NCBI GenBank assembly: GCA_017607445.1
Contig: JAEVHH010000002.1
Location: 5,238,001-5,302,000, forward strand
Source: Histoplasma ohiense
Lineage: Eukaryota; Ascomycota; Eurotiomycetes; Onygenales; Ajellomycetaceae
Length of the DNA: 64,000 nucleotides
Direction: 5' to 3'
Part shown: positions 10,101-22,658 of the stretch, piece after piece
How the letters are laid out: every line of letters begins with the position of its first letter
Position numbering within the stretch: the stretch's first letter is position 1
The notes under the pieces: model-generated
Database searches by the model: none
Told to the model about the DNA's origin: nothing
Seen by the model: only the letters and a program-made list of their open reading frames with translations
Position numbers and translations under genes: made by a program

Positions 10101-13100
10101 TCGTAAACGTGAATATTTCTATTTTCCGTAAATACAGGCTTGATTTTGAACTTGGAAAGCCTTCCCAATTCAAGCTGGAATGCAAGCGCGGGTTCGCTGT
10201 GGCGGATACTCTCATCTTCGTCGTAAGTAGGCCCCCTAAAAGTGAAGTAACCGGGGTATGTTCCGTCCTTATGACCACAAATAAAGGTAAGCCTCCTCAC
10301 TCGGCGAGCGAGAAGCTCTTCCTTCAGTTCAGAGACAAGCTTGGTGATGCGGGTGACCATCTCTGTGTCATCCAAATCCTCTATGTCGCGAATTGCAACA
10401 TTGCAGACTCCAGTGAGTTCGTCGGCATTTTCAGGACGAGGTGTTGGTTTCCGCAACGCTGCCAGGTTGTTGCCAAGAGACTTCGCGTTGTTCTTCTGAG
10501 GTTCTGAGCGAGGGAAAATCTCTAGCGCCCTGGGCAGCATTTCCTCGGCATCATCAAGATAATTAACAGGAATGATGACTCCTTTCCTGGTTGGTTCATT
10601 GACTCCCTTGTTGACCAAGTAAGACATGTCGCTAATGGAGCCAATCTTCTTGAATGGATTGCTTTCCGTCGTGGGAGTGGAGGGCGTGGAGGGATGGGTC
10701 GAAGCGTTTACCATGCCAAACTCAGAGTGACCAGTTTTTCCGAGTATGAAATCCCAAGATATAAAGAACGGGCTCTCGTGCTTGTTGTGATATTCGATCC
10801 CCTTCAACGAGTAGGCTCGGTAAGCCCGGCGGATATACACCTCGAGCGCTGCCAACGATACCCATTGATCCTGATGTCCGAAGAAAAGAGGGAGAACATC
10901 GAAGACAGTGTACTTGGAATCGACAACTTCCTTCAATACGCTTAGGTCAGGTTCTCTGTGGTCCCAGCCTGTCTCTCCGTATTTGGATTCCACCACTGAA
11001 GAGCGCAAGATATGCTCCATCTGAGCAACCCTCTCCTCAAGGGATGGCAATGCGCACTGGATAAGAACCTCACGGGCCTTCAAAGCCACTTTGGAAGTGG
11101 CTCGTGATTCCAGCTCTGCAAGTTTTTTCAAGATGGGCTTGAGGTACTTCCCGACATTACCCGCATTCGGTTTGTTTGGACGATACATATCTAAAATGGC
11201 GAGAAGCAAGTTATTCTTCGCTCCGACTCTGCTGTGAGATAGGACAGTTTGGATGACTCCGTCGATGTCATCTTTGTTTTCTTCTCTCAGTTTTAGAATC
11301 ACATCCTCGTCTCGCATATTTCTTCCCGTGAAAAGATGTTCCACTTCCCAATACTGCTGGAGGATACCAATGAAAACCTTATATTCATGGACCTTAAGTC
11401 CATCACTGTATCGTCGAATGACATCTACGAGGGGCAGGAGACTCGTTTGGAGAATATCAGCATCGCCAGGGCTCACATTCTCCTCAATGAAGCGTGTAAG
11501 GGTCTTCATCAATTGATTCGCTGGGAACTCCGCCTTTCGGGACTTGGCTCGATCAACGACCTGCGTGAGGAGGGAATCAAGTTTCTGTGGCATACGTGAA
11601 TGCAAAGCAGAAACTTGTGCGTTCCATTCTCCGTACGGTAGTTCGGGATTTCTCAGGACCTCGACCAATTCTTTCAAGGTGGCCCCCATGATGACTTGGT
11701 TATCGAACCCACGAAGAATATCAATCAAGATGCTGTGGAGGAGGCCGAAACGCTGAGGGGGCTTGACGCCGACAACTTGTGGAGGACCTAGCTCTGGCAG
11801 CTGCCCAAGGAAAGGTTGAGCATGCTTCACTCTGGATGGATCATCCAACGCGAGAATACCCAAAATATCCCCAGCCTCGAGTGTAGATCCAGGCTGCTTG
11901 ATGAGTTGCACAATACCATCCTCCTGCGCGATGAGGGGCATATACATTTTCATGACTTCAACTTCAGCGAATGGTTGCCCAGCTCGGACATGTTCGCCGT
12001 TTTCCACGGTGTACTTCACAAGCTTTCCTGGACTAGGAGTGCGAAGTTGTGTGGGGTCATTTTCTTCCTCAAGCAAACATGTTTTCCCGTCAACACTCAA
12101 GCGTGTCGCAGCAGCCTCTTCCTTCCAGTAAACATTATGGCTTCGTCCGTTCAAAAGTACGAGCAGTCCACCATCAGCTAGAGCCCGAACGCCAACAGAA
12201 CATTTTGATCCATTAATGAACAGATGATAGTTATCGTCGCTTGATCTGGTGGCAGTGAATTTGTATCGGTATCCTTCGTAAATAAAATCGATGGGGAAAA
12301 CAGTTTTCAGGACGTCTTTTGAAGGTACTTGACCCTTTTCAATACCTCTCCGATACTCCGCAACACACGCCTCACTCGCGAGATGAGCCCTGGTGACAGC
12401 TCCACAGATAACAGCGACCATTGGATCAGGGCGCTCAGCTGTAAGTTTATTGGAAATCAACTGGTCCAACCAACCGGTAGTGATAGTGTTCTCCTCGAAG
12501 GCAGGTGTCTCCAAAAGTTTGATGAGATACTCAACAGTTGTCCGGAAATCACCGCGAATGCTCAATTCCTTCAATGCGACGACCATGTGCTTGCGTGACG
12601 CGGAACGATTTTCGCCGTAGGCAAAGATATGGCCGAATTGAGAATCAGAGAAACTATGGATCCCACCAGAGGTACCAACAGAGAAATAACCCCAAACATT
12701 TGAGCTACTCCGGAAGTTGAGCTCGTGCATTGTTCCGCTGGAGGGCTTGAAACCTTCACCGGGGTCCTCGGACGTGATACGACAAGCAGTGGTGTGACCC
12801 TTGGGCTTTGGTCGGCGTTGGGTTTTCGTGCTTTCTTCATTGGTGAAATGGAAATCAATCTCGGAGCTGGTATTAGGATCAACGCCATACAAGAGACGGA
12901 TATCACGAATGCGATGTAAGGGGATTCCCATTGCAATCTGAAGTTGCGCAGCCGGAAGATTCACTCCAGAAACCATCTCGGTTGTGGGATGCTCAACCTG
13001 TAGACGGGGATTTAGTTCCAGGAAGTAAAATTTATCTTCTGCATGGGAGTAGAGATATTCGACTGTTCCAGCGGAAACGTAGCCAACCAACTTCCCGAGC

Positions 13101-14501
13101 CTCACAGCGGCTCGCTCCATTGCTTGAAAGGTTTCTGGCTTCGCGATCGTGACAGGAGCCTCCTCGATAATTTTCTGATGTCGTCGTTGTACCGAACAAT
13201 CCCGCCCGAAGAGGGAAATGTTGTTACCATATTGATCTGCTAGTAGCTGAACCTCCAAATGTCTCGCATTGCCTGCGAGTTTCATGATGAAAATCGGCGA
13301 TCCAGGAATCTCGCTAGCGGCGGCATTATACATATTGATGAAATCCTCTTCTCTCTCGACTTTCCGAATACCTTTCCCACCACCTCCCTCCGAGGCCTTG
13401 ACCATGACCGGGAAGCCAATAGCCCGAGCTTTCTCCAGGCCTTCTTGCGGAGAGTGCGTACATCCTTTGTCATATATGTGAGGTTCAACCGTTACAATCC
13501 CCTCTTCATCGACTGTGACCTCCTCCACGCCTTCTCCAGACCAAGGGATGCAGGGAACCCCTGCATGTTGGGCAACAATAGTCGAAGAAATTTTATCTCC
13601 AAGAGATCGCATTGCAGAACCAGGGGGACCGATAAAAATAATCTTTTTCGGAGACGCCGCTAGCGACTCAGGAAGCTTTGGGTTTTCCGAAGCGTGACCC
13701 CTGGTGGAATATTAGCCCGCTTGTTCCTCCCCCTCGAAGATTCAAAAAAATTATCCACGAAAGAATATCCTCACCATCCGGCCCAAACTGCATGGACACC
13801 CATTCGCTCTGCAATATCCACAATGAGTTCAACATTGGCATAATTGTTGTTATTCGTACCTCCCGGAACCTAGGCAATGAAAATTAGTTTCTTACTCTCA
13901 TTTAGCTCCGTTATTTCGTTTCCAAAAACTCAATCATCTTTATTCTTTTTATTATAAACGGCACTTGAATGCTCCCGTACCTCGACATATTGGTCAGCCA
14001 TTCGAATATAGTCTGCATTAGCCCTTAAATCCTCTGGCGTGGCCATCACGGTAAATTGAATCGCCCTTTCATCACCAAAAGTATTGTAGGCCCATTTTCG
14101 CACGTCTCGAATTTCCTTGACGGCAGCAATCCCGTTGTTCGCAATGAGCACCTAACAAGTAAAATATAAAACAATACCAATCCAAGGGGTCAGTACGCGC
14201 CCTCACCATTTCCAAGTTTTGAGATAGAATGCGCCAAAAAATACTTGTTTTGCGCCGAAGAGGGGAGGGGAGGGGAGGGGGGATCATAAAACAAAGGCAA
14301 GACGGAGGAGGGTAGAAGTAACATTCAACGTACCGAAGTAATAACTGAATGGCCATCGTTCTTCGCAACGAAATCCTTCACTTTCCCGGGTGGGGCCAGG
14401 TCGAGACGACTGCCTCCGATAAAGTGTGACGGGAGGTTATGTTTGGCGGCGAATGCGCTCCCGAAGCCATTGACACTGGATGCTTCCTTTGCAACCCCCA
14501 T
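7191..14501 (-). CDS. ACC1: Acetyl-CoA carboxylase (biotin carboxylase, BCCP and carboxyltransferase in one chain)
   Basis: Five exons on the minus strand: 14501-14334, 14151-13981, 13869-13775, 13700-8033, 7967-7191; introns of 182, 111, 74 and 65 bp. The spliced product is 2292 residues, the usual fungal ACC length. It makes malonyl-CoA from acetyl-CoA, bicarbonate and ATP in the cytosol, the committed step of fatty-acid synthesis. Visible landmarks: N-terminal IGGSRLDLAPPGKVKDFVAK; biotin carboxylase start VLIANNGIAAVKEIR; GWGHASENPKLPE across the exon 3/4 joint; ATP-grasp glycine loop KASEGGGGKGIRKV (about 250); the biotinylation motif EVMKM with Lys near 727; then the central region and the carboxyltransferase domain with GARIGMAEEL and LANWRGFSGGQRDMYNEVLK. 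ATG 14501 is the only in-frame ATG in exon 1 and leads into the conserved NGFGSAFAAKHNLPSHFIGG. No defect is seen. Confidence 0.97.
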
Positions 14502-14859
14502 GATGACGGTGTGAACTATATTATTTTCCAACGGTTCATGAAACGGGTAGAACACGCGACAGAGGTCTTCGTGCTTCTTCGAGACGGCCGGGCAAACAAC
14601 GAACAGGATCGGTTGGGGGGTTTAGATGTTGTCGGGCCCTGTTAAGCTGGCACTGTGTTCTTCTTCTCTAGGAGTGGTGGTCCAAGGGGGAAGGAGTTTA
14701 TTAAAGACGAGGATATATTGGGAAATAGAAGAAGAAATCCAACAGGGCCTAGCAATTCAATGCCTGATCCTTTCCGGTGCGCATTGATAAGGAAACGGAG
14801 GAGAGAATGAGTTCCCAGGAAGGAATAGAGGAGGAGAAACGACTCTCAACGAATGATGG

Positions 14860-14865
<6 letters not shown>

Positions 14866-14897
<32 letters not shown>
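14866..14897. repeat. GA microsatellite
   Basis: Sixteen GA units in the probable 5' leader or promoter of the carboxylase gene. Confidence 0.9.
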
Positions 14898-14899
<2 letters not shown>

Positions 14900-15940
14900 T
14901 CAAGGCGGGATTGACTGGGAGGATAGAAGACACTCTCACCCGGCAGCGGAAGAAGAACGTCAGCGTGAAAGGTGAAGAGTGAGGGTGGAAAGACAGAGGG
15001 ACAAGAAGGCAGCGGGAGGAAGAAATAGGAAGGCTGATTGCTGACCAAGGATGTATGTGTATTGGCCCGGTATCATTGGCCGTGGGCCCGTATAGTTTTT
15101 AAGCCTTATCGATAGTTACTAGTACCGTTACCAAGCTGCTCAAACCTCCAAAGTTTAACATATCCTCCGTATAGAAAACCTATATGGTGGAGCATTTTAT
15201 ACTGGGACCGATGATCCCATGATCGGAGTGCTGTGCTCCGCTAATATGCCTACACAGAGAGTGCTATTTGCCATTCAATGCCCTGCCGGCCCTGGAACCC
15301 TGGCTACATACAACATTCAACCCGAGTATCTGTTGCTTGTATTATTCGTAAGGACTTGTTATTTTTCACCACCTCTGGACGAGATCTTCCTCGTTGAGGC
15401 TAGCAGCGGTTTCACCGTTTGTGTCGCCCCAAAGGGTCCCAGCAACCATGCTCCCTCCCACCACAACAGAACAGATCAAAGATCCCACCCGATGGAAGCA
15501 ATACAAAAGGGGGACTTTATCGGATCCAGCAATGCCCTCCTCGGGAAAGAAACAACTGCACCGAAAATAGGACTAAAAAGGCAACACTCCTTCGCCAACT
15601 TCGCCAACTTCCACTCAGCTTTCCTTTGCGCAAGCCCGCTTGGGCGTTTGTTGAGCATCTCTCGAGCCAGAAAAAAAAAAAAATGACGTTGTCCCCATCG
15701 CAGTAGCACAACATGCCAGGACCGGCTGTATCGGGCTAGTTTGCCCTGTTTGCATCGCCCAACAAATCCTGGGGCGATTTGGCATCAGCGTTGTTGGTCC
15801 GTGTGGCCTGCCCTAGTAGGTTTTTGGCTTTTAATTGCTGGGGTCGGTCACGTGGACGGGAGCATTTCCAACCTGGGGAATGCCAATTACATCCTTCTAT
15901 CCATTAGTATTTGAAAAAAAAAAAAAAATAAATAAATAAA

Positions 15941-15976
15941 GAAGAAGAAGAAGAAGAAGAAGAAGAAGAAGAAGAA
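15941..15976. repeat. GAA microsatellite
   Basis: About twelve GAA units following an A-rich stretch with AAAT repeats. Confidence 0.9.
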
Positions 15977-17687
15977 AAAGGAGATAAAGAAGTGCGCATA
16001 CTGTCCCCTCTCACCAACCTTAAGATCCTACAGGTGACAGCGGACTCGAGCACCTGCAGGCCCCAGGAGAATGGAAGGTGGGCTGAATCGCAGCTGTTGG
16101 CCAATACTATTGCTTTGATATATACTCCGTATATGTCAGAGTGATCCAAAATCCCAATACCAACGTGGTTCGTAGGGCTGGCTCAAACCAAGCTCTGGCC
16201 CCGCTTTTATCCCGGCGGCATCGAAAACACTCTGCCAATCATATCACGATAACGTGCGGCTTATTACCCGTCGTCTCACTTTGATTTTAAACCTTCTCGG
16301 ATCGTTCCCGTGCACTGGGTGAAGTTGAGAACCAAAAAAAAAAAACTGGCATGGGCTGGTAGATAATAGATATTCATTTATATTATTATATCGTGTCTCG
16401 TCCGAGGAAAGCTTCTACATCAGAGAAGTCCCAGCCCGTGCACGTATCGGAGTTGGAATAAGCTAACTATACTACTAATTAAAAAGGAAAAAAAACGACG
16501 GAGGTGGGAATCGAAAAAGGCATGCATACATACTTAAGCCTGCTTGAAAAAAAAATGATAGAGATTCGAATTGTCAAAGAGAAGAGTTAATTAACATCAT
16601 AACATCGTCAGATATCTTCCAAATGAGAGAAAAGAGACACCACTTTGCCCCTTCTTATCGTGGATATTTAGAGTAGTAACAAAGACGAAAAGGAGGAAGG
16701 AAGAAAAGTACTTCTTCCGACTTTGGATGAATTTTTTTTTTTTTTTTTTCCCTGTTCATTCCCCATCCACCGAAATGGGATATGGAAAAATTATTCATAG
16801 ACTCCCACGGTGTTGGCCTGCTACTCTGTATTTAAAATACATTCCGGTGTTAAAGAGACAAAGTTTGGTCATGAATATAGATGCGCCTCATGCAACTTAG
16901 TCTAGTCCGCAACATTGAATATTGATAGCTTCTATTTACCCTAGAGATAAGAAGGGGGAAAATTACAAAAATCAACTAGTTTCAGAGAACCGAGCAAGGG
17001 GGTGTGTGTAGCTGATAACTAGGGTGTCACGGGGAATCGGATAAGGTTAAGCTTAGGTAGGTACATAGATTCATGGAGGTAAATAACAGAACATAGCAAC
17101 AAAAGGTGGAGGAAACAAAGAAGTGAAAAGAAAAAGCATAGGTCTAGAAGAAAATGTTGTAGCAATATGTCATGATTGCGCAGATAAGCGGTCATTAAGG
17201 AGAGAAGACGAAATATATCGGGGAAAGTAATGGTATAGAACATGGATACATGAGGGAGGTGGTGTGGGCTTCTTCAGGATCGAGGTCGAGAGAGTGGGGA
17301 AGAAGTGGCATTCATGAAATAACATGCTCCCAACAACGAACGTCCCGACTATTCCCGGATTATAGTGTCATATCGGGATGGCATTGAAGGCGACGAAGGG
17401 AGACAATATAATCCTGGCGCAGAAGGAAGAAAAAAATGATAAGGATGGAAAGGGAGGGCCATTGGAGGGACAAGAGACAATTAAAAGCACTTCAAAAAAT
17501 AAGGATTTCGCCAAGGCACCCCGAGAATAATGCCAGCCATAAATATCATAAGAACCGTGATCGTAAATCAAAGGGCATGAATATCGCAAACATGTATGTA
17601 TAATTTGTCGTGCTAAATGCAAGCAGAGCAAAAAGCGAAGCGAGAACGAAGAGAAGGGAATCCGTTGCGTGAACGGAATGGTATAGG

Positions 17688-19505
17688 CTAATAACTTTCA
17701 CCCACTTCGCTGAGTTTATGTTTCCTTTCTGGGGGACCCATATCCCCATCACGTCGATCGACGCCGGAGCTAATGCGACGAGGTGTTGGTAACATGGAAG
17801 GTGGATTGTTGGTACTTCCTCCGGATTCCCTTTTCTTTAAGCCACCGGGAGTAGGTATTCCGGAAACATGATCTCCCTTGTTAAACGTGCTGCGTCGTGG
17901 AGTAGGGGTTGTGATGTCCTCATTCTCGTCAATATATCCCATGTTGACTGAATGACTATAGTTACTCAGAGATGAGCGGGGTCGTCGGCTCTCTGTTGTT
18001 GGGTTGGTGGAATAATGACCAAGTGGTGTGCGTGAACCTGTGATACTTTGTCGGCTCTCGGAGCGAGGTTGAGGGATGGAACTTGAAGCAACAGGTAATT
18101 GGCTGATCGAACTACGACTGGAGACACTGGCTCTACTACTGGGTCTGCTTTCACTTTGGGGGGCCCGAGTTGGAGTCCCTTGGTTAAGACCGAAGGAAGA
18201 TCTTCCGTAAGAGGATGTAGACTCCCCATCACGAGAGCTAGCAACACTTCCACTTGTCCGTTTTCTAGAAGATCTTCTAATAGTCACTGAAGATGGAATG
18301 TAATTCTGGCCTAAAGCCGAGTTCGTTCGGGGAGAGACTTTTGGAGGGGTCTCAACTGGTGCAGGAAGTCTGGATCTTGCAGACTGTACTCGCTCCTCAA
18401 GTTTTTGCATTTTGCCGATGAGGCCTCGGATTTGATACAGAGAACCAGACCTTGGCAACCCAGGCGGTTGTTGGGTCGGGTAGGACCGTGTAATAGAGCG
18501 ACGAGAGGTGACGGAGGGAGTTGAGTTGCCATTGCTGGTGGGTATGGAGGGTCCCCGAGAGTGTCTCGTCTTGGACGACGGATATGGCGGCCTTGAGCCT
18601 GATTCAGAAATAGAGACTCGAGGGCGTGGTATAGAAGGAGTCGTGGTTGCTTTCGCAAGACGATATGATGACTCCGAGAAAGGCGGTGACGGCGGGGTTT
18701 GAGTATCAGATGCAACAGATGAAACTGACTTCGTAGGTGGAGTCGCGATGGTTGGTGACGACGATGTGGTAGCAGGGGAGTGTTCGGAAATATCGGGAGT
18801 ATGGGACACCGGAAGACCTGGGGTAAGAGTAAGGTTGTTCTTCTGCTTAAGCAAAAGTTCGGCTTTGCGAAGCTTCTCCTGGATAATGTGTGCTTCGATT
18901 TTGAGATCAGACAACTCATCCCGGAGACGCTGATTTTCAATACGCAAGGTTTCCCGTTCTTGCTCTCCGTGTTTTATCTCTTCCTCGAGCAGAACGCCCC
19001 GTTCTATGGACACGTTGTATTTTGATTCCAGGTCTTCCAAGGACGACGATGTGTTGCGCGCTTGACGCTCAAAATCGTCATTTGCAACCTCAATATCCCT
19101 GAGCTTCAGCTGCAGAGTTCGATTTCCATCCCGTAGACTCGTAATCTCCTTTTGAAGCGCACTCTGCGCAGAATTTGCTTCCGTCTTGGCTTGTTTATAT
19201 TTCGCCTATCAAATAAAGGTTAGCGACCAAGACCACTCTGACATACATCGAAGAGAGAATCGATTTACCTTCCATTCCTCTATTTCATATGCTGAACTTT
19301 CTAGCTTTTCATTCAACTTCCTCTCCCTCCTCTCTGAAGCCTCAATGTCTTTCTCTAGTTCAGCCTCCAGCTCCCTACTGGAAGACTGGAAGTCCGCAAG
19401 TTCAGCTTCGAGATGTTCATATTGTTTTTTGTAATAGGAAATGATATCCTGGGTGGACGTGGAAGCGCTTGGTGGTGAGGATGGGGGTTCATCAGGCAGA
19501 GGCAT
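17688..19505 (-). CDS. nudE: NudE, dynein/LIS1 adaptor (NDEL1 homologue)
   Basis: Two exons: 19505-19269 and 19205-17688, with a 63-bp intron; 584 residues, close to the roughly 586 of Aspergillus NudE. The protein links LIS1/NudF to cytoplasmic dynein and is needed for nuclear migration in hyphae. The N-terminal 190 residues are a long coiled coil: ISYYKKQYEHLEAELADFQS, then SRELEAELEKDIEASERRER, and after the intron AKYKQAKTEANSAQ and LEDLESKYNVSIERGVLLEE. This is the conserved NudE/NUDEL domain that binds LIS1 and dynein. The C-terminal two thirds are Ser/Pro/Arg-rich and poorly conserved, as in other fungal NudE proteins. A GTAAGT donor on the minus strand near 19798 suggests a 5' UTR intron, which I cannot close with certainty. 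Confidence 0.93.
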
Positions 19506-20515
19506 CCTCGTTGCCTAAGAGTCCCTGAATGCTGGAGGCGCGGACGTCACTGGGGGCTATGGAATGCGCATAAGTGATAGAGAGAAAAAAAGAGTTGCCT
19601 GTATTCACAAGGCCGAATCGCAACGTCGCAGGGTTACTCTCTCTGTAGAGCTTGTAGAATCTTGTGATAATACTAAGTGGGATCTGGTAGTGGATCCGAC
19701 CAAGATATCGGCGATGGTATGATCGATCTCAAGGCCCAAAGTATGCCTCCCAGTGGTTGTAGCGAGAGGCGCGTAGAGAGATAGACGAAAAACTTACCTT
19801 TGGGGTTTACCGAAACCCTGTCGAATGTCGTCGTAGTCCACTACGCTGGTCGATGTCGCTGGTGGCCGGTAGATGAGGTTGTCGTCGTCGTCGTCGTCGT
19901 CGTTATCATGGGGGTGCAGGAAGTGTTGATTGTTTGCATCCTGTGATTACATAACCTGCCTCAGGGGATCCATGACAACGCGCACTAGTCCAGAAATAGA
20001 CCAGGCGACCTGCCGAGCGGCAGGCCGTTTCACACTAAGCCAAAACTGGTCCAGCACGGCTGGATCACCTGATCCGCCCTTCCCTCCAGGGCTGTCTCCC
20101 GTCGTGCACATATCAGACGTCTCCGCAGCACGCTTAACAACTCCACGCCGCATCCCCACGCCGCCCCCAGGTAGTATCCAGGTATGTCCACTAGCTATCC
20201 CATTCTTACTCCCTCACATCTCTCTGTCATCTTGGTTCTACCATGTCAAGCATTGAGACCCGGAACTTCCCATTGCCTCCTGGCGCCCCTTTTCAGTCTG
20301 AGCACGTTGCCCCTTGCCTCCGCAGTATGCCCACGCACACTGATCCTCAGGCGCTCTAATATCTATCTAGCTTTGCTGCCACGCACTTGACTCCACTCTC
20401 TGATTACCTCCATTGCTCTTTTACTATCCTTCGTCCATAGAAATATGGCCATGGAAATAATACTAACGTTCTATGGATGGCAGTTGCCCTCCTGGCTTCG
20501 CCAGACTCAGATATC
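19506..20515. other. Divergent promoter region between nudE and the FAR1-isochorismatase gene
   Basis: No gene seen. It includes a GTC repeat at about 19877-19900 on the nudE 5' side. On the plus side GTATGT at 20181 and TACTAAC..CAG ending at 20483 look like a 5' leader intron of the downstream gene. Confidence 0.5.
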
Positions 20516-21818
20516 ATGGCTGATTCATCAGACTTGAATCTCGACGCTCCCAGCGACCTTCAGGACCTTCCTGATTTGTCTATGGAGCTTATCCCCCCAC
20601 AGGAAGGGACTTATCCTGATAGAGCCTCCTTACTTGCTGCTGTGCAGGCACACGGTAAAGCTCATGGCTATAACATTGTTGTCAAATCATCCAGTACACC
20701 CACAGAGAAAAAGCCAGGCAGAGTCGCAAAGGTGTGGTTGCGATGCGATCGTGGTGGCCAGTACAGACCCAGAAATGGGCTCACTGAAGAAACACGGAAG
20801 AGGAGGCGGACTTCACGACTCATGGACTGCCCTTTCATGCTCGTCGCTGCAGGACATCCGGGAATCTGGACGCTGACAGTTTTAAATCCTTCACATAACC
20901 ACGGCCCGATAGTGGAAAAGCCTAGACAGAATCCTCATCCTAAGGCGAAGAAGGGCCAAGTCACGGCTACTCCCTATGACTGGCCTCATGATGCGACATT
21001 CACACCATTCACAACTGCGCTTGTGCTTATTGATATGCAACGTGATTGTAGGTGTCTTAATGCTTAATACGTCAGTAGCTGAACTATAATCTGATAGCGG
21101 TATCACATCCAGTTTGTTCACCAGGCGGATACATGGCGTATCAAGGATACGACATTACGCCTGCACAGCTCCTTATTCCTAAGTTACAACGATTACTTGA
21201 TGCTTTCCGCTCAGCCGGCTTTCCTGTGTATCATACCCGTGAAGGTATAGGCCACCATGAGCAACTTTTGAATGTTTATTACCGTTCACTTACCAAGCGT
21301 TTGTAGGGCACCGCTCTGACCTCTCGAGCGTCTCCAATCGGGAAACTTTCCGCTCAAAAATCAACCCGTCTGGCATGGGTATAGGCTCAGATGGGCCTCT
21401 TGGTCGACTCCTCATACGCGGTGAGCCGGGACATGACATCATTCCAGAACTCTATCCGACCATGGGCGAACCCATTATCGATAAACCAGGCAAGGGGGCA
21501 TTCACGTACACCGATTTCGAACTGCTCCTGCGGAATAAAGGGATCAAAAACCTTGTTCTTGCAGGTGTTACTACGGATGGCTGCGTTTCCACTACCATGC
21601 GAGAGGCAGCCGACAGAGGCTTCGACTGTATCTTGCTCGAAGATGGTACGTCTGCGGCTGACCCCTCACTTCACATGAGCACTGTTGAGTCTGTGAAGAT
21701 AGACGGTGGTATTTTTGGAGCGACGACGAAGGTCGACGATATGGTACAAGCGGTTGAAAACTTCAAAGCTGTAACTGTGAAGAAGCTTGCTCCGCAAATG
21801 TCCAATGTTGCCCAGTGA
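20516..21818 (+). CDS. FAR1-type zinc-finger domain fused to an isochorismatase-like cysteine hydrolase
   Basis: Three exons: 20516-21047, 21113-21244, 21307-21818 (introns 65 and 62 bp); 391 residues. The N-terminal part (about 30-150) has the arrangement of FAR1/WRKY-GCM1 domains: VWLRCDRGGQY, a Cys in RLMDCPFML, then WTLTVLNPSHNHGP ending in a His pair. The C-terminal part (about 165-390) is an isochorismatase-superfamily hydrolase: Asp in LIDMQRDF, Lys in the region PGKGAFTYTD, and catalytic Cys in GVTTDGCVSTTMREA; this branch resembles ureidoacrylate/RutB-type amidohydrolases. The substrate cannot be read from sequence. An upstream in-frame ATG (20477) lies inside what looks like a branch site/acceptor (TACTAAC then GGCAG), so I favour ATG 20516. 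The transcript therefore probably has a leader intron. Confidence 0.85.
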
Positions 21819-22658
21819 AAGGGAACGAACGACAAAATCTTGCGGTATAAATTCCCTTATCAAAATATTTCCCCCTCTTTGTTAAATTTGCGCCTTGGCT
21901 TTTTGCACGTATTTGAAATCTGGTGTTATCAAGGCGCCTTTCTTTGCTATACCTTGTACTCTTCTTTCTCTTTTTTCCTTGTGGGGGGAATAGTTTGTTT
22001 TTATTGGGTAGTTACATTGTTTTCGGGATATTCATGAAATGTCGGCCCTTAGGACATGTTTCCAGCCTTGCTTTTATTCGGATTCTTGTTACTATATATA
22101 CTTGTGTGTACTTGGTGTGGAAGCTATATCCATTGGCTTTTTGAAATACCGTTTCAGTTTTCCCACGTTATCTCTCCTTTATGTTGTATCTCAGGTTCTC
22201 TCTGCTCCCCTTGCATTTACGTCTTGGGTTGTCTCACATCATAAGCAGTCAAGAACGATTCAGGGTGTATTTTGTGATTGTTTGAGTACGTCAACTATGC
22301 CACGAGAGAAATAACCGTCCACTAAAGAAATAGCAAAAAATGATTTATCTGGCGCTTTATTATCAACAGTAGACAACTTGGGTATCATAAAAGCATATAT
22401 AACTATCAAGTAATTCCCCACGACCGGTGCCTTTTTAATCATCAGCCTATTCTCTCCTCGATAATAGACACTGTTCTGTGTTCCCTGGCCCATATAAAAC
22501 AGAAAAGGAAACTCCTAAAAACCAACAATCAACCCCATTCCAAACGGAGAGAAATGAGAAATTGAAGAACTAAAACTAAAAACAGAAGGCAATTCCAACA
22601 CCCCTCTCAAAAACACAAGGAAAAAAGAATGCAAAATATAAAAACTCAGAAAACCCCA
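21819..22658. other. Convergent intergenic region
   Basis: Between the 3' ends of the isochorismatase-like gene and TRAPPC2. T-rich on the left and A-rich on the right; nothing else seen. Confidence 0.5.

Larger units (their letters stand above)
14502..17687. other. Long intergenic region: carboxylase promoter/5' UTR and nudE 3' flank
   Basis: About 3.2 kb without a supportable gene. It contains a GA repeat (14866-14897), an A run plus GAA repeat (15914-15976) and a T tract (about 16733-16750). Open frames such as 15219-15686 show no recognisable family or domain. The part nearest 14502 is probably the carboxylase leader and promoter. Confidence 0.5.

Noticed and set aside
9116..10507. 463-codon open frame on the plus strand
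   Set aside because: Antisense shadow of the acetyl-CoA carboxylase exon 4; no independent similarity.
15219..15686. Open frame of 155 codons in the long intergenic region
   Set aside because: No domain, signal or intron structure, and it ends in an A tract; judged non-coding.
20477..20515. Upstream ATG extending the FAR1-isochorismatase protein by 13 residues
   Set aside because: It lies between TACTAAC and GGCAG, which look like the branch site and acceptor of a leader intron.
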